Notes: generated by a model not told the origin, from the letters alone. A stretch of DNA of 64,000 bases from JADFQT01 sp965216025 (GCA_965216025.1 CBDCEX010000017.1:930001-994000), one strand, 5' to 3'; positions 8,632 to 17,518 are shown, numbered from the stretch's first letter. Numbers and translations: made by a program.

Positions 8632-9742
8632 GTGGAAGAGCTAAAGCAAGCATTGGCAGGTTTAATGCAGCGCATCAACGCGGTCGTGGAGCGTCTTTGA
8701 CTTAGCCGCTAAAGAGGCCATCATCCTTCGCATGGAACAGGAGGCAGCCCAACCCGGGTATTGGGATGACCCCCGGGAGGCACAGAAGAAAATGCAGCAG
8801 TTGGGCCGGCTGAAGGATTCGGTTGAGTTGTGGCGGGGCCTCCAGTCCCAGGCCGGGTCGCTGCTGGAATTGACCGAGCTGGCGCTGTCGGAAGGAGACG
8901 ATTCTCTTCAGGATCAGCTACAGGAAGAGGTCGATCAAATCAGTAAATCCCTGGCCCGTGAGGAGGTCAATCTTACTCTTGCCGGACCCTACGACGACCG
9001 TCCCGCCATCGTGACCATCTACGCCGGGGCCGGTGGCACCGATTCACAGGACTGGGCCGAGATGTTGCTGGGGATGTATGCCGGCTGGGGAGAGGCCCAA
9101 CGCAGGCCAACCCAAATAATGGACCTGTCCTACGGTGACGAGGCGGGATTGCGCAGCGCCACCCTGGAGGTAGGTGGGCCCCATGCCTACGGCTACCTCA
9201 GTGCGGAACGGGGAGTGCATCGTTTGGTTCGCCTGTCACCTTATGACCCAAATCATCTACGGCACACTTCCTTCGCCCAGGTAGAGGTGATTCCCGTGGC
9301 CGGAGAGGAGGAGGCGGAGCTCACCGTTCGTTCGGAGGACATCAAGCTGGATACCTTTCGGTCCAGCGGTCCCGGCGGACAGAACGTGCAGAAGGTTGCC
9401 TCGGCGGTCCGCCTCACCCACGGTCCCACCGGCATTGTCGTTGCCTGTCAGACCGAGCGGTCCCAGCATCAAAATCGGGAGAACGCCATGCGGATTTTGC
9501 TGGCCCGGTTGCTGGACCGGCAGAACCAGCAGCGCGCCGAGGAGCTGTCCAAGCTAAGGGGTCAACGGGTCTCGGCCGAATGGGGTAATCAGATTCGCAG
9601 CTATGTGCTTCACCCCTATAAATCGGTGAAGGACCACCGCACCAATTACCAGAACACCAACCCGGATGCCGTCCTGGAAGGGGACATAAGCGGGTTTATC
9701 GAGGCTTATCTGATGTCTCAGGTGGGGGGAAAGGATGGCTAG
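8632..9742 (+). CDS. prfB: Peptide chain release factor 2, with programmed +1 frameshift
   Basis: RF2 releases peptides at UGA and UAA. The short first frame starts at GTG 8632 (VEELKQALAGLMQRINAVVE) behind AAAGGATGAGG. It reaches CTT TGA C at 8695-8701, where ribosomes slip +1 to read on as L-D-L-A-A-K-E. The main frame shows the GGQ loop in SSGPGGQNVQKVASAVR and the family signatures AGAGGTDSQDWAEMLL and HQNRENAMR. The codon-recognition tripeptide is not the PxT of RF1. Annotation from the later ATG 8732 would lose the autoregulatory leader and about 34 residues. Confidence 0.96.
8687..8701 (+). promoter_or_regulatory. prfB programmed +1 frameshift site
   Basis: GGAG, then CGT, then CTT TGA C. 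A Shine-Dalgarno-like GGAG lies three bases before CTT, the same spacing as AGGGGG-TAT-CTT in E. coli prfB. Low RF2 slows termination at TGA and favours the shift, giving autoregulation. Confidence 0.92.
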
Positions 9743-9805
9743 CGCTGAACCACTTTGGCGAGACTTGTTTGTGGCATTGGTTGGTGAGATTGGACCGAAG
9801 GCGGT

Positions 9806-11014
9806 TCAGGAGCAGGAGCCTAGTATGTGCCCCATCTTGGCCCTTTTCGTTCGCAGATAACGGAGATTTTCGTCGTTGGGGGGCACTTCAATTTCCACCC
9901 GGTCCACGATCTCCAAACCCAGCCCAGTAAGCCCGACAACCTTTTTGGGGTTGTTGGTCAGTAGTCGAATCTTCCTAATGCCCAGATCCAGCAGCATTTG
10001 AGCGCCTATGTCGTAGTGGCGCAGGTCGGAATCGAATCCTAGCTCATTGTTCGCCTCTATGGTGTCCAGGCCGCTATCCTGTAGGGAATAAGCTTTGATC
10101 TTGTTGTGCAGGCCGATGCCGCGGCCTTCTTGACGCATGTAGAGGAACGCCCCGGTGCCCTCCTGGCCCAAGGTTTGCAGCGCCAATTCTATTTGCTCCC
10201 CGCAGTCGCACCGCAGACTGCCGAAGACATCGCCGGTAAGGCATTCGCTGTGGATACGGGTCAACACCGGTTGGTCCCCGTTCCATTCGCCGATCGTCAA
10301 GGCGATGTGCTCTCCTGGGTCCACCGAGCTGCGATAGGCGAATATCCTGAACTCACCGTACTTGGAGGGCAAACGAGCTTCAGCCACTCTTTCGATCAAT
10401 GTTTCATGGCGGCGCCGATGGGCGATAAGCTGGGCAATGCTCAGAATTTTCAGTCCATGCCGCTGGGCAAATACTTCCAAATCCGGCATCCGTGCCATCT
10501 CGCCGTCGTCTTTCATAATTTCGCAGACCACGCCGGCCGGGTATAAACCGGCAATGTTGCACAGATCGACAATGGCTTCGGTATGCCCGGCTCGCCGCAA
10601 CACCCCACCCGGCTGGTACCGCAGTGGGAACAAGTGCCCCGGCCGGGCGAAGTCCTCCGGTTCGGAATTGGGGTCAATCATCGCCCGGATGGTCGCGGCC
10701 CGGTCGAAGGCGGAGATTCCCGTGGTGGTGCCGACTTTGTAGTCTAGGGAAACGGTGAATGCGGTAGGCAGTTGAGCCGGTGTGTGTTCAGTGGCCAACA
10801 TTGGAATCCGCAGCTGAATTAGCCGCTCCTCGGTGATGGGCATGCAGAGCAGGCCCTTGGCATGGGTAACCATGAAATTGACCGCATCCGGAGTAACCTT
10901 TTCCGCGGGTAGAACCAGGTCTCCTTCATTCTCCCGCCTTTCGTCATCGACCACGACAACGAATTTACCGGCCTGGAGATCTGCTATGGCCTCTTCCACG
11001 CTGCATAGAGCCAT
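9806..11014 (-). CDS. ribBA: Bifunctional 3,4-dihydroxy-2-butanone 4-phosphate synthase / GTP cyclohydrolase II
   Basis: The 402-residue fusion makes both precursors of riboflavin. The N-terminal RibB half shows DDERRENEGDLV and GHLFPLRYQPGGVLRRAGHTEA. The C-terminal RibA half shows the zinc cysteines in HSECLTGDVFGSLRCDCGEQ, then MRQEGRGIGL and the RLLTNNPKK segment. It is the last gene of the ribD-ribE-ribBA cluster and ends convergently with prfB, 63 bp away. Confidence 0.96.
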   Translation of the reverse strand: MALCSVEEAIADLQAGKFVVVVDDERRENEGDLVLPAEKVTPDAVNFMVTHAKGLLCMPITEERLIQLRIPMLATEHTPAQLPTAFTVSLDYKVGTTTGISAFDRAATIRAMIDPNSEPEDFARPGHLFPLRYQPGGVLRRAGHTEAIVDLCNIAGLYPAGVVCEIMKDDGEMARMPDLEVFAQRHGLKILSIAQLIAHRRRHETLIERVAEARLPSKYGEFRIFAYRSSVDPGEHIALTIGEWNGDQPVLTRIHSECLTGDVFGSLRCDCGEQIELALQTLGQEGTGAFLYMRQEGRGIGLHNKIKAYSLQDSGLDTIEANNELGFDSDLRHYDIGAQMLLDLGIRKIRLLTNNPKKVVGLTGLGLEIVDRVEIEVPPNDENLRYLRTKRAKMGHILGSCS

Positions 11015-11053
11015 ACGATAACTTACTCTCCGGAATCAGTTTTTCTGCCTGAT

Positions 11054-11629
11054 TTACCGCGCCAACAGGCTTTCCACGTATTTGGCCACGATATCCACCT
11101 CCAGATTCACGCGGCCACCCTTGGGCTGACTCTGGAGGTTGGTGTTTGCCAGGGTGTATGGTATCACAGACAGGGTGAAGGATGAACCTCCCACTTTTAC
11201 CACAGTCAAACTTATACCGTCAACTGCCACAAATCCCTTCTCCACAATGTATTTCATGAGGCGTTTGGGACTGGCGACTCGGAAAATAACGCAATCTCCC
11301 TCTGGCTTCAAAGAAGTAATTCTACCCGTGGCGTCCACATGTCCCTGGACAATGTGACCACCCAGCCGGTCGCTCACCGCCAAGGGCCGCTCCAAGTTGA
11401 CTTGCCTGCCGGGCACCCAGCTGCCAAAGGAGGTGCGTTTTAGCGTCTCCGGCGCCAGCTCCACCGAGAAACATGAGGGTTCGAAGTCTACCACCGTCAA
11501 GCAGGCGCCATTCACCGCGATGCTGTCGCCCAGCTTCACATCTTCCAAGACCGTGCCCGCGGCGATGGTAAGCCGTTGTCCCTCCAACCCCGTGACGGTT
11601 CCAACTTCTTCGACGATTCCGGTGAACAT
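11054..11629 (-). CDS. ribE: Riboflavin synthase alpha chain
   Basis: The 191-residue enzyme dismutates two molecules of 6,7-dimethyl-8-ribityllumazine to riboflavin. It has two lumazine-binding repeats, the first opening with MFTGIVEEVG and containing GACLTVV, the second beginning near GGHIVQGHVDATG with GISLTVV. It lies 14 bp downstream of ribD and 39 bp upstream of ribBA. The lumazine synthase gene ribH is not present in this cluster. Confidence 0.95.
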   Translation of the reverse strand: MFTGIVEEVGTVTGLEGQRLTIAAGTVLEDVKLGDSIAVNGACLTVVDFEPSCFSVELAPETLKRTSFGSWVPGRQVNLERPLAVSDRLGGHIVQGHVDATGRITSLKPEGDCVIFRVASPKRLMKYIVEKGFVAVDGISLTVVKVGGSSFTLSVIPYTLANTNLQSQPKGGRVNLEVDIVAKYVESLLAR

Positions 11630-11643
11630 GCTAGCTTCTCATC

Positions 11644-12780
11644 CTAGCTATTTCGGACCGGGTAGCCGACGATCAGCCAGTCATCGCCAATCTGCTCCCA
11701 GCGAGTCCGCTCCAGCACACAGCTCTGAGCCATGGCTGTAGCCCCGGTGCCGCCAACCGGCGCCGGCGCCGCCTCCCCGCCGATGATCTTGGGAGCAATG
11801 AAGGCGTAAACTTTGTCCACCAGCCCGGCGTCGAACAGGGAACCCAGGACGATGCCGCCGCCTTCAACCAGCAGGTTAACCACGTCGCGCCGGCCCAACT
11901 CGGCCATGGTCTCAGGCAAATCGACTCTGCCATGCTCGTTTAGCGGCGCCTGTAAGACCTGGGCCCCTTGGTCCACAAGTTCGGCGACCCGGTCTGGAGA
12001 GGCGCTTTCGGAAGTCACTATCAGAGTATTGCCCGGCTCCCGGAGCATCTTGGCGTCCGGTGGCGTGCGGCACTGGCTGTCCAGCACCACTCGCAGGGGC
12101 TGGCGTGGCAGAGGCGAGCCCTTCTCGTCCCGCGCCGTGAGCTGGGGGTCATCGGCCAGCACCGTGTTGATTCCCACCATAACGGCATCGCATTCCCGCC
12201 GCATTTCTTGAACCATTCGACGGGCCGCCGCCCCGGTTACCCATTTGGAATCGCCGGTATGGGTGGCTATTTTGCCGTCCAGGCTCATGGCGAATTTGGC
12301 GGTTAGGAAGGGAATCCCGCTCTGAATGTGCTTGGCAAACCCCTCGTACAGCTCCTGGGCCCCCTGGGTATCCTCCATCACCACCTGGATGCCGGCGGCC
12401 CCCAATTGGGCGCAGCCGCGTCCCGCTACCTGAGGGTTGGGGTCAACAACCGCCAAGTGCACCGTCTTCACGCCGGCGGCGATGATGGCTTCAGTGCAAG
12501 GAGGGGTCCGGCCGAAGTGGCAGCAGGGCTCCATAGTGGTGTAAAGCTCGGCGCCTTGCGCGGCGTCACTGGCCTGTGCCAAAGCGCCAATTTCGGCGTG
12601 CCGCTGGCCCGGCGGTAACGTGAACCCCTCTCCGATAACCGCGCCTTCCTTGACAACCACCGCACCCACCGCCGGGTTAGGGCTGGTGGTGCCCAGCGCT
12701 TGCCGGGCCAGAGCGAGGGCCCTTTGCATGGGGGTGACCAGCGGGTCAGCGCTTATTTGTTTCAATGTTCCCAAGATCAC
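11644..12780 (-). CDS. ribD: Bifunctional riboflavin biosynthesis deaminase/reductase RibD
   Basis: The 378-residue protein deaminates and then reduces the pyrimidine intermediate of riboflavin synthesis. The N-terminal cytidine-deaminase-like domain has the zinc ligands HAEIGAL and EPCCHFGRTPPC. The reductase half shows KFAMSLDGKIATHTGDSKWV and VEGGGIVLGSLF. It is the first gene of the cluster and starts 67 bp downstream of dcd; no FMN riboswitch fits in that gap. Confidence 0.95.
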   Translation of the reverse strand: MILGTLKQISADPLVTPMQRALALARQALGTTSPNPAVGAVVVKEGAVIGEGFTLPPGQRHAEIGALAQASDAAQGAELYTTMEPCCHFGRTPPCTEAIIAAGVKTVHLAVVDPNPQVAGRGCAQLGAAGIQVVMEDTQGAQELYEGFAKHIQSGIPFLTAKFAMSLDGKIATHTGDSKWVTGAAARRMVQEMRRECDAVMVGINTVLADDPQLTARDEKGSPLPRQPLRVVLDSQCRTPPDAKMLREPGNTLIVTSESASPDRVAELVDQGAQVLQAPLNEHGRVDLPETMAELGRRDVVNLLVEGGGIVLGSLFDAGLVDKVYAFIAPKIIGGEAAPAPVGGTGATAMAQSCVLERTRWEQIGDDWLIVGYPVRNS

Positions 12781-12847
12781 CGGCTCTCAAGATTACCGAA
12801 TGGGGCCCTGATGTTCGGCTAAGGGTGCGATGACGGAGGATTCGTGT

Positions 12848-13381
12848 TCAGCCGTTTTGGCCGCTTTGATCGAAGTCCTGGTGAAAGCGGCTGGGAGTGG
12901 GCAGGGTCTGACCCTGGTATTTACTCCCTAAAGATTCGGAGCCGTAAAGCCGTTCCGCCGCGGTGGTCAGCGTCAGGAAGGATATTTGACCAATTTTCAT
13001 GCCGTAATAGAGGGTAATGGGCAGCCGGGCTAGGTTGCTCAATTCAAGGGTCAGGTGGCCTTTCCAACCTGGGTCCACGAACCCGGCTGTGGAATGGATA
13101 ACCAGTCCCAATCGTCCCAGGGAGCTTTTCCCTTCCAGCCGGGCCACCAGGTCTTCCGGAAGCTCGATATGCTCGACGGTGCTGCCCAGGACGAATTCGC
13201 CGGGATGCAGTATGAACGGGCTGTCCTCGGGAATCGCAACGATTTCAGTCAGGTTGTCCAGGCTTTCCTTGACATCGATATAGGGCTGCCGGGAGTTGGA
13301 GAAAATCAATATCTGGCGGTCCAGATGCAAGTCAATGCTGGCCGGTTGAATATCTTGGGGATCCAGGGGGTATACGACCAC
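12848..13381 (-). CDS. dcd: dCTP deaminase, 5' end cut off by an IS
   Basis: The frame encodes the trimeric dCTP deaminase that feeds dUMP synthesis: SSLGRLGLVIHSTAGFVDPGW carries the catalytic glutamate region and substrate-binding segment (read through to the GHLTLELSN strand). The open frame with a start codon begins at GTG (MVVYPLDPQD), missing about 19 residues. Upstream codons in frame read SDKSIKQQLEQGR, the normal N-terminus, up to 13423. There the IS5-type element begins. Beyond the IS the missing start M-V-L lies at 14347-14355. The gene may be inactive or expressed from the internal GTG. Confidence 0.88.
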   Translation of the reverse strand: MVVYPLDPQDIQPASIDLHLDRQILIFSNSRQPYIDVKESLDNLTEIVAIPEDSPFILHPGEFVLGSTVEHIELPEDLVARLEGKSSLGRLGLVIHSTAGFVDPGWKGHLTLELSNLARLPITLYYGMKIGQISFLTLTTAAERLYGSESLGSKYQGQTLPTPSRFHQDFDQSGQNG

Positions 13382-13423
13382 CCGGCCCTGTTCCAGCTGT
13401 TGCTTTATAGATTTATCACTAAG

Positions 13424-14344
13424 TAACTATCTCAAAACAGTAAGGCGCCAAACTCGCCGGTACCACAGTAGCCCGCAGGCCAGTTGCAAAAGACCCAGGA
13501 AATTGGATGCCTTTTTGTCGTAACGGACAAGTAATCCTCTGCACTTGGACAGCCACGACAGGGTTCATTCCACCACCCAACGTCGGGCCGGATGGGTCTT
13601 CTCGCCGAAGCTATCCAGCTTCTCCTCACCAATACGTCGTATGTGGGCCTGATACCCGTGGGCAGCGGCAGCTTGGTGGCCGGTGGGATTGTCATACCCT
13701 TTGTCCAGACATAGGTGCTGGGGTGCCGGGTCAGTGGGCTGAGGCCGCTCCACCACAATGGCTGCCAGGGTGGCTTCCAGCAGCTTGGTGTCGTGGACAT
13801 TGGCTCCAGCTACCACTAGACTCAGAGGCCCTCCATCCCCCTCTACCAACAGGCTTCGCTTGCTGCCCGCCTTGCCCCGGTCCGTGGGATTGGGGCCAAT
13901 TGCCTCCCCCCCAGGCGAGCTTTACCCAGGGCGCAATCCGCTGCTTGCCATTCCCAGTCCACACCTCCCAGCTCTTCACATTCCTCTACCATGACCGACC
14001 ACACTTGGTTCAACACTCCCGATTCTACCCATAGCTGAAAAGTACGATGGATAGTACTATCGTCACCAAAAGTCTTGGGCAGATGGTTCCATTGGCAACC
14101 ACTACGTAAGCGAAAGATAATTCCGTTAAGGATTGGCCTTGGGTTGACCCGCTTGCGACCGGTGGTTTTGGGAGGGATTCCCTCCAGGATCACTGGCTCA
14201 ACTTTCTCCCACAAATCGTCCGGAATCTCCCAAATAGTCTCCAGCGGTTCAACTTGCCTCATTGGTTTCACTGCTTTCACCTCCACACTTTTGGTGGAAG
14301 TATAATATAAGTTTCAAATTCAATTCAAGGTTTTGAGATAGTTA
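13424..14344 (-). mobile_element. IS5-type (IS427-like) insertion sequence
   Basis: The element is 921 bp with perfect 15-bp terminal inverted repeats TAACTATCTCAAAAC. It is flanked on both sides by CTAAG, a probable target duplication (13419-13423 and 14345-14349). It sits inside dcd, between codons 3 and 4. Confidence 0.9.
13427..14286 (-). pseudogene. IS5-type transposase, two-frame and interrupted by a stop
   Basis: The first frame (13843-14286) has the IS5-family N-terminus: IWEIPDDLWEKVEPV and RLRSGCQWNHLPKTFGD. At a run of seven G (13906-13912 on the plus strand as C) a -1 shift joins it to LLVEGDGGPLSLVVAGANVHD with the DDE catalytic region, LCLDKGYDNPTG and RRIGEEK. Such a shift is usual in this IS group. 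In the second frame CGA has become TGA at 13565-13567, splitting WVVE from TLSWLSKCRGLLVRYDKK. This copy is probably unable to make transposase. Confidence 0.85.
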
Positions 14345-14460
14345 CTAAGTACCATGTAGCCCTTTTTGATATTATCGGCAAACCTGATATCACTAAAGGA
14401 ATTCTAGCAACCCAGTCCCCATCCCGCAACCGGACCCGGAAAATGAAATGGGGAAAATGA

Positions 14461-14493
14461 ACCGGCCGGGCTGCGTTTAAAGCCCGACCCGGT
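14461..14493 (-). terminator. Hairpin downstream of the SIMPL gene
   Basis: ACCGG-CGGGCT pairs with AGCCCG-CCGGT around a short loop. Reading on the minus strand it is followed by TTCATTTTCCCC. It lies between the SIMPL gene and the IS-interrupted dcd start and probably ends SIMPL transcription. Confidence 0.55.
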
Positions 14494-14505
14494 CCTTGGC
14501 TGTGA

Positions 14506-14532
14506 AACCTTCCCCGGAGGTTAGGGAAGGTT
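14506..14532. terminator. Second hairpin overlapping the SIMPL stop codon
   Basis: A perfect 9-bp stem AACCTTCCC/GGGAAGGTT closes a 9-base loop. It overlaps the minus-strand stop codon at 14531-14533. No T-run follows directly, so it may act together with the adjacent hairpin or protect the mRNA 3' end. Confidence 0.4.
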
Positions 14533-15499
14533 ACTGAATGGCGTAGCGGGCCTGGAGGGTAATCACCACATCCAGCTCTCCGGCCAATATCGGCGTTTCC
14601 ACCGCGGCTGCCCTGGCGAATGATAATTGGTCGGCCATGACAAAGGGTTTGGGCGCCGAGTGGCTGACCTCGGCAATGTACACCGCTTTTCCCAGTATGA
14701 CCCCGGTCAGATTCGCTATTTGAGTCGCTTTGGCCATCAAGTCAGCCGCCGCCGCTTCCCTGGCTTCTATTTCCAAGGCCTTGGTATCCCCAATGGAGAA
14801 GCTGACGCCCTGGAAGCGGATCAAATCTCCCCCGACGCCCGTTACCCCGTCGATCAGGGAGCCGACCGAATCCAGGTTCCGCACTTGCACCGAGAGCTGG
14901 TTGGTGACCTGATAACCAATGATTACCCGTTCTCTGTCCTTAAAACAGTCGGTCTGGTTTGCGCCAAGACATCGGGTTATTTCCCGGCTGGTGTACCTAG
15001 GAGAGATGTTGAAATGCCGGGTCTGGATGTCCTTCTCCGCGGTTCCGCTGGTCAGCAGCAAATTCACTACTTGGTCCATCGCGCCGGCTGCCTGGTCCCG
15101 GGCCTCGGCTACTGAGCCGGCAAAGGCCTCCACCCCCAAACTGAGGACCGCCAGGTCCGGCGCGGCGCTGGCCTTGCCGTTTCCGGTGACGCTGATGCCG
15201 GTCTGGGCACCTCCCGCCATTGCGACGCTACCGGCGAAACTGCCCGGGAGCCCGCTGCTGCCGCGCGCGGGTGCAACATCGCCTGGCTGATCAGTCTGGT
15301 TACTCGGGATACCCGGGCTGCTTGGGGCGGCTTCCACGACCCTAGAATCGGTGGGCCGTGCTTCCACTGCCTCCCTTTCCGGGGCTGCCTCCGGGGATGC
15401 AACCGGGACTTGGGAAACGCAGGCCACCAGAAATAATATGCTGGATAAGATGGCGATTAAGGTTATGATGCCCCCGCGACGGTTGAAAATGGTCTTCAT
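14531..15499 (-). CDS. SIMPL (DUF541) domain lipoprotein
   Basis: The 322-residue precursor starts with a signal peptide and lipobox FLVAC (Cys 27). A Pro/Ala/Glu-rich linker follows to about residue 100. The SIMPL domain then starts with ISVTGNGKASAAPDLAVLSL and ends near the C-terminus, as in YggE-type proteins linked to oxidative stress defence. AAAGGAG precedes the start. It lies downstream of the ECF sigma/anti-sigma pair on the same strand, about 100 bp away, and may belong to that regulon. Confidence 0.85.
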   Translation of the reverse strand: MKTIFNRRGGIITLIAILSSILFLVACVSQVPVASPEAAPEREAVEARPTDSRVVEAAPSSPGIPSNQTDQPGDVAPARGSSGLPGSFAGSVAMAGGAQTGISVTGNGKASAAPDLAVLSLGVEAFAGSVAEARDQAAGAMDQVVNLLLTSGTAEKDIQTRHFNISPRYTSREITRCLGANQTDCFKDRERVIIGYQVTNQLSVQVRNLDSVGSLIDGVTGVGGDLIRFQGVSFSIGDTKALEIEAREAAAADLMAKATQIANLTGVILGKAVYIAEVSHSAPKPFVMADQLSFARAAAVETPILAGELDVVITLQARYAIQ

Positions 15500-15597
15500 A
15501 AATTCTCCTTTCTAGTTCTGTCCCCGGTCTCTCTCCAGTCTATCTAATGAGGTCGGCTTGGTAACTAAGATGGGATTAACCGGGGAAAAGTTCCCGG

Positions 15598-16611
15598 CTA
15601 GGCATTGGGTTGGCTGCGGTTTCGCCGCCAGCGGAAGAATAAGCCCCCTAGAAACGCCAGGGTTAAGGCGGCGAACATCGTTTCCAGTGCCTTCCACCAA
15701 GCGGGAGAGGAGGGTGCCGAATATACTTTAACTGAAAAGCTGAGATTCTCGTTAAGGGCTTCCGCATCCATCGCCAGAGTTGGAGCAGGGTCCGCCGGCT
15801 CCTCCGTCAGCACTGAAGGCGGTGAATCTTCCGTGCCGGCGGCGACATCATCACTTTGGGTTATAGAATAAGCGATGGTCCCTTCGCCAGCCGGGTCAGT
15901 TACGGTGTCGGAGGCGGCCTGCGACTCGGTCATAGCCGCCTGGGGCGCCGGGGCAGCCGGTTCCGCCAGACTTTTTTCGGCCAAGGCCGAATCGCCCATT
16001 TCAGTCGCAGCGTCGGGAGTGGGCGCCGGTTCGGCCCGCTGGGCAGCCTGCGGCGGTGTGGCTGCCTGGAAACCGGCTGGGGGTTCCGCCCGGTCTTTCA
16101 TCACTGGGGCTGCCATCTCTGGAGCTATGGCCGGAGGCTCGGCCTTAGCCGCGACCTGGGCCTCAAACTGAGCCTCTTTGGCCACCCCGGCGTCTCCCGG
16201 AGCTGCCGTTGCCGGGTCCGTTACTTGGAAAGATGCTGGGCTCGCCAGTCCAGCGGCCTCCGCAGAAAGCATCAGCGCCAGGGCCAAGCCCGCCACGGAG
16301 GCCGCACCGCCATATGCCCAGCCCGGCATTCTCATAACAAAGGGAGTCGGGGGAGCCGGCTTCCGAATTAAATTAGCGGAAGAGCCCGGGAGTGGCGCCG
16401 CGGGTAGGGTAAAGCTGCGCGGCAGCGGCAGGTCCGGCAGGCTTTGCAGCGCCGAGACCGTGGCCCGCAGCGTATTCAGCTCCTCCCGGCAAACCGGGCA
16501 ATCGGCCAGCCGGCGGGCAACCGTCTCTTGATGACCTTGGTCCAGCCGACCGTCCAGGTATTCTGAGAGGATTTCCGGTCCTAGGTGCCGATGTTTGTTA
16601 AAAATACCCAT
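15598..16611 (-). CDS. Membrane anti-sigma factor with zinc-finger-like N-terminus
   Basis: The 337-residue protein begins with a ZAS-like domain (SEYLDGRLDQG and RRLADCPVCREEL). The usual HLxxCxxC has Arg in place of His, so only the two cysteines are kept. A transmembrane helix lies near residues 95-115 and another near 310-330 (FAALTLAFLGGLFFRW). Between them is a long Ala/Pro/Glu-rich, probably disordered, extracytoplasmic region. It starts 4 bp after the sigma factor gene, the usual arrangement for a cognate inhibitor. Confidence 0.82.
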   Translation of the reverse strand: MGIFNKHRHLGPEILSEYLDGRLDQGHQETVARRLADCPVCREELNTLRATVSALQSLPDLPLPRSFTLPAAPLPGSSANLIRKPAPPTPFVMRMPGWAYGGAASVAGLALALMLSAEAAGLASPASFQVTDPATAAPGDAGVAKEAQFEAQVAAKAEPPAIAPEMAAPVMKDRAEPPAGFQAATPPQAAQRAEPAPTPDAATEMGDSALAEKSLAEPAAPAPQAAMTESQAASDTVTDPAGEGTIAYSITQSDDVAAGTEDSPPSVLTEEPADPAPTLAMDAEALNENLSFSVKVYSAPSSPAWWKALETMFAALTLAFLGGLFFRWRRNRSQPNA

Positions 16612-16615
16612 AGCC

Positions 16616-17260
16616 TTAATTATCCTGACGGAACCTGGAAGGCAAAAGTTCCCCAGCGGCTCGAAGATAGTCCCTCAGGGCAGCCCGGCCCCGGCTGATA
16701 CGGGACTTGACCGTGCCGGTGGAGCAGTTCATTACTTGGGCTGCCTCTTCGTAGCTGAGGCCCTGGACGTCCACCAGTATCACGGCAAGACGACGCTCCT
16801 CCGGCAGACGGTCCAACCCGCTAACGATGGCCCGGCGCAGCTCCTCCCGCTCGGCGTATTCCTCCGGAGATTCCTCCTTGGATGGCAGGTCAACCGCCGA
16901 AGGGGTGGGGTCATCGGCGGCGGTGGGCAAGGGGTCCAGGGAGATGATAGGCCGGGCGCGGCGGGAGCGGAGAAAATCCCGACAGGAGTTGGCGATGATG
17001 CGCATCATCCAGGCATTCAGGTTATCCCCCCGGAATTGGGAAAAAGCCCGGTAACCGGAGAGGAAGCTCTCCTGCAGCACGTCTTCGGCCAGTGCCCAGT
17101 CTCGCAGCAAACGACAGGCCAGGTTGTACCCCTTGGCTTGAAAAGCCTCGATGACGCAGTTGTAGCAGTAGGAAGCGCCGTTCCGGTCCTGTACCGGCAG
17201 ACGAGGATGGGCAATTTCCTCACAGGTTTGGGGGAGTGTTACCATCTGGGGCGTTACCAT
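16616..17260 (-). CDS. ECF-family RNA polymerase sigma factor
   Basis: The 214-residue protein shows region 2 (LAEDVLQESFLSGYRAFSQF, then WMMRIIANSCRDFLR) and region 4 with its helix-turn-helix (SYEEAAQVMNCSTGTVKSRI). The N-terminal 40 residues carry three cysteines (CEEIAH, YCYNC) not typical of the family, which might bind metal or sense redox state. The alternative start MVTLPQT lies 5 codons in. It is the first gene of a sigma/anti-sigma pair. Confidence 0.93.
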   Translation of the reverse strand: MVTPQMVTLPQTCEEIAHPRLPVQDRNGASYCYNCVIEAFQAKGYNLACRLLRDWALAEDVLQESFLSGYRAFSQFRGDNLNAWMMRIIANSCRDFLRSRRARPIISLDPLPTAADDPTPSAVDLPSKEESPEEYAEREELRRAIVSGLDRLPEERRLAVILVDVQGLSYEEAAQVMNCSTGTVKSRISRGRAALRDYLRAAGELLPSRFRQDN

Positions 17261-17518
17261 CTATTGCGGCGAGCTGGGGTGGCGAACAGTTGACTTGTCT
17301 GTTTACCGAGGTTCCATGGGCTGGGGTTACGTGGGCTGGGGTTCTTGAGCTGGGGTTCCTGGGGCTAACAATACACCCAGAGGCGGGATCATCGCCCAAA
17401 GGAGAGGGAAGCGGAGTAGGTTGAGTTTGGCAGGGGTTGGCCGTGTCCCAGCTAGCTTAAGGGGGACGTATGCCGGGTTCTTTTGAAGCCGACGGCCGGA
17501 GGGATTTTTAAGGGTTTT
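17261..17518. other. Upstream region of the sigma factor with degenerate tandem repeats
   Basis: Between about 17305 and 17370 the motif GGGCTGGGGTT recurs several times with small changes. No gene is seen. It lies directly upstream of the ECF sigma gene and could affect its expression, though no operator is recognised. Confidence 0.5.

Noticed and set aside
9735..9860. Short plus-strand frame overlapping the prfB stop (MASAEPLWRDLF)
   Set aside because: It is only about 41 codons, overlaps ribBA on the other strand and has no recognisable product.
12781..12847. FMN riboswitch upstream of ribD
   Set aside because: The gap of 67 bp is too short and lacks the conserved FMN aptamer blocks.
13565..13567. 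TGA in the IS5 transposase as a selenocysteine codon
   Set aside because: The position corresponds to Arg in the family (CGA to TGA), not Cys.
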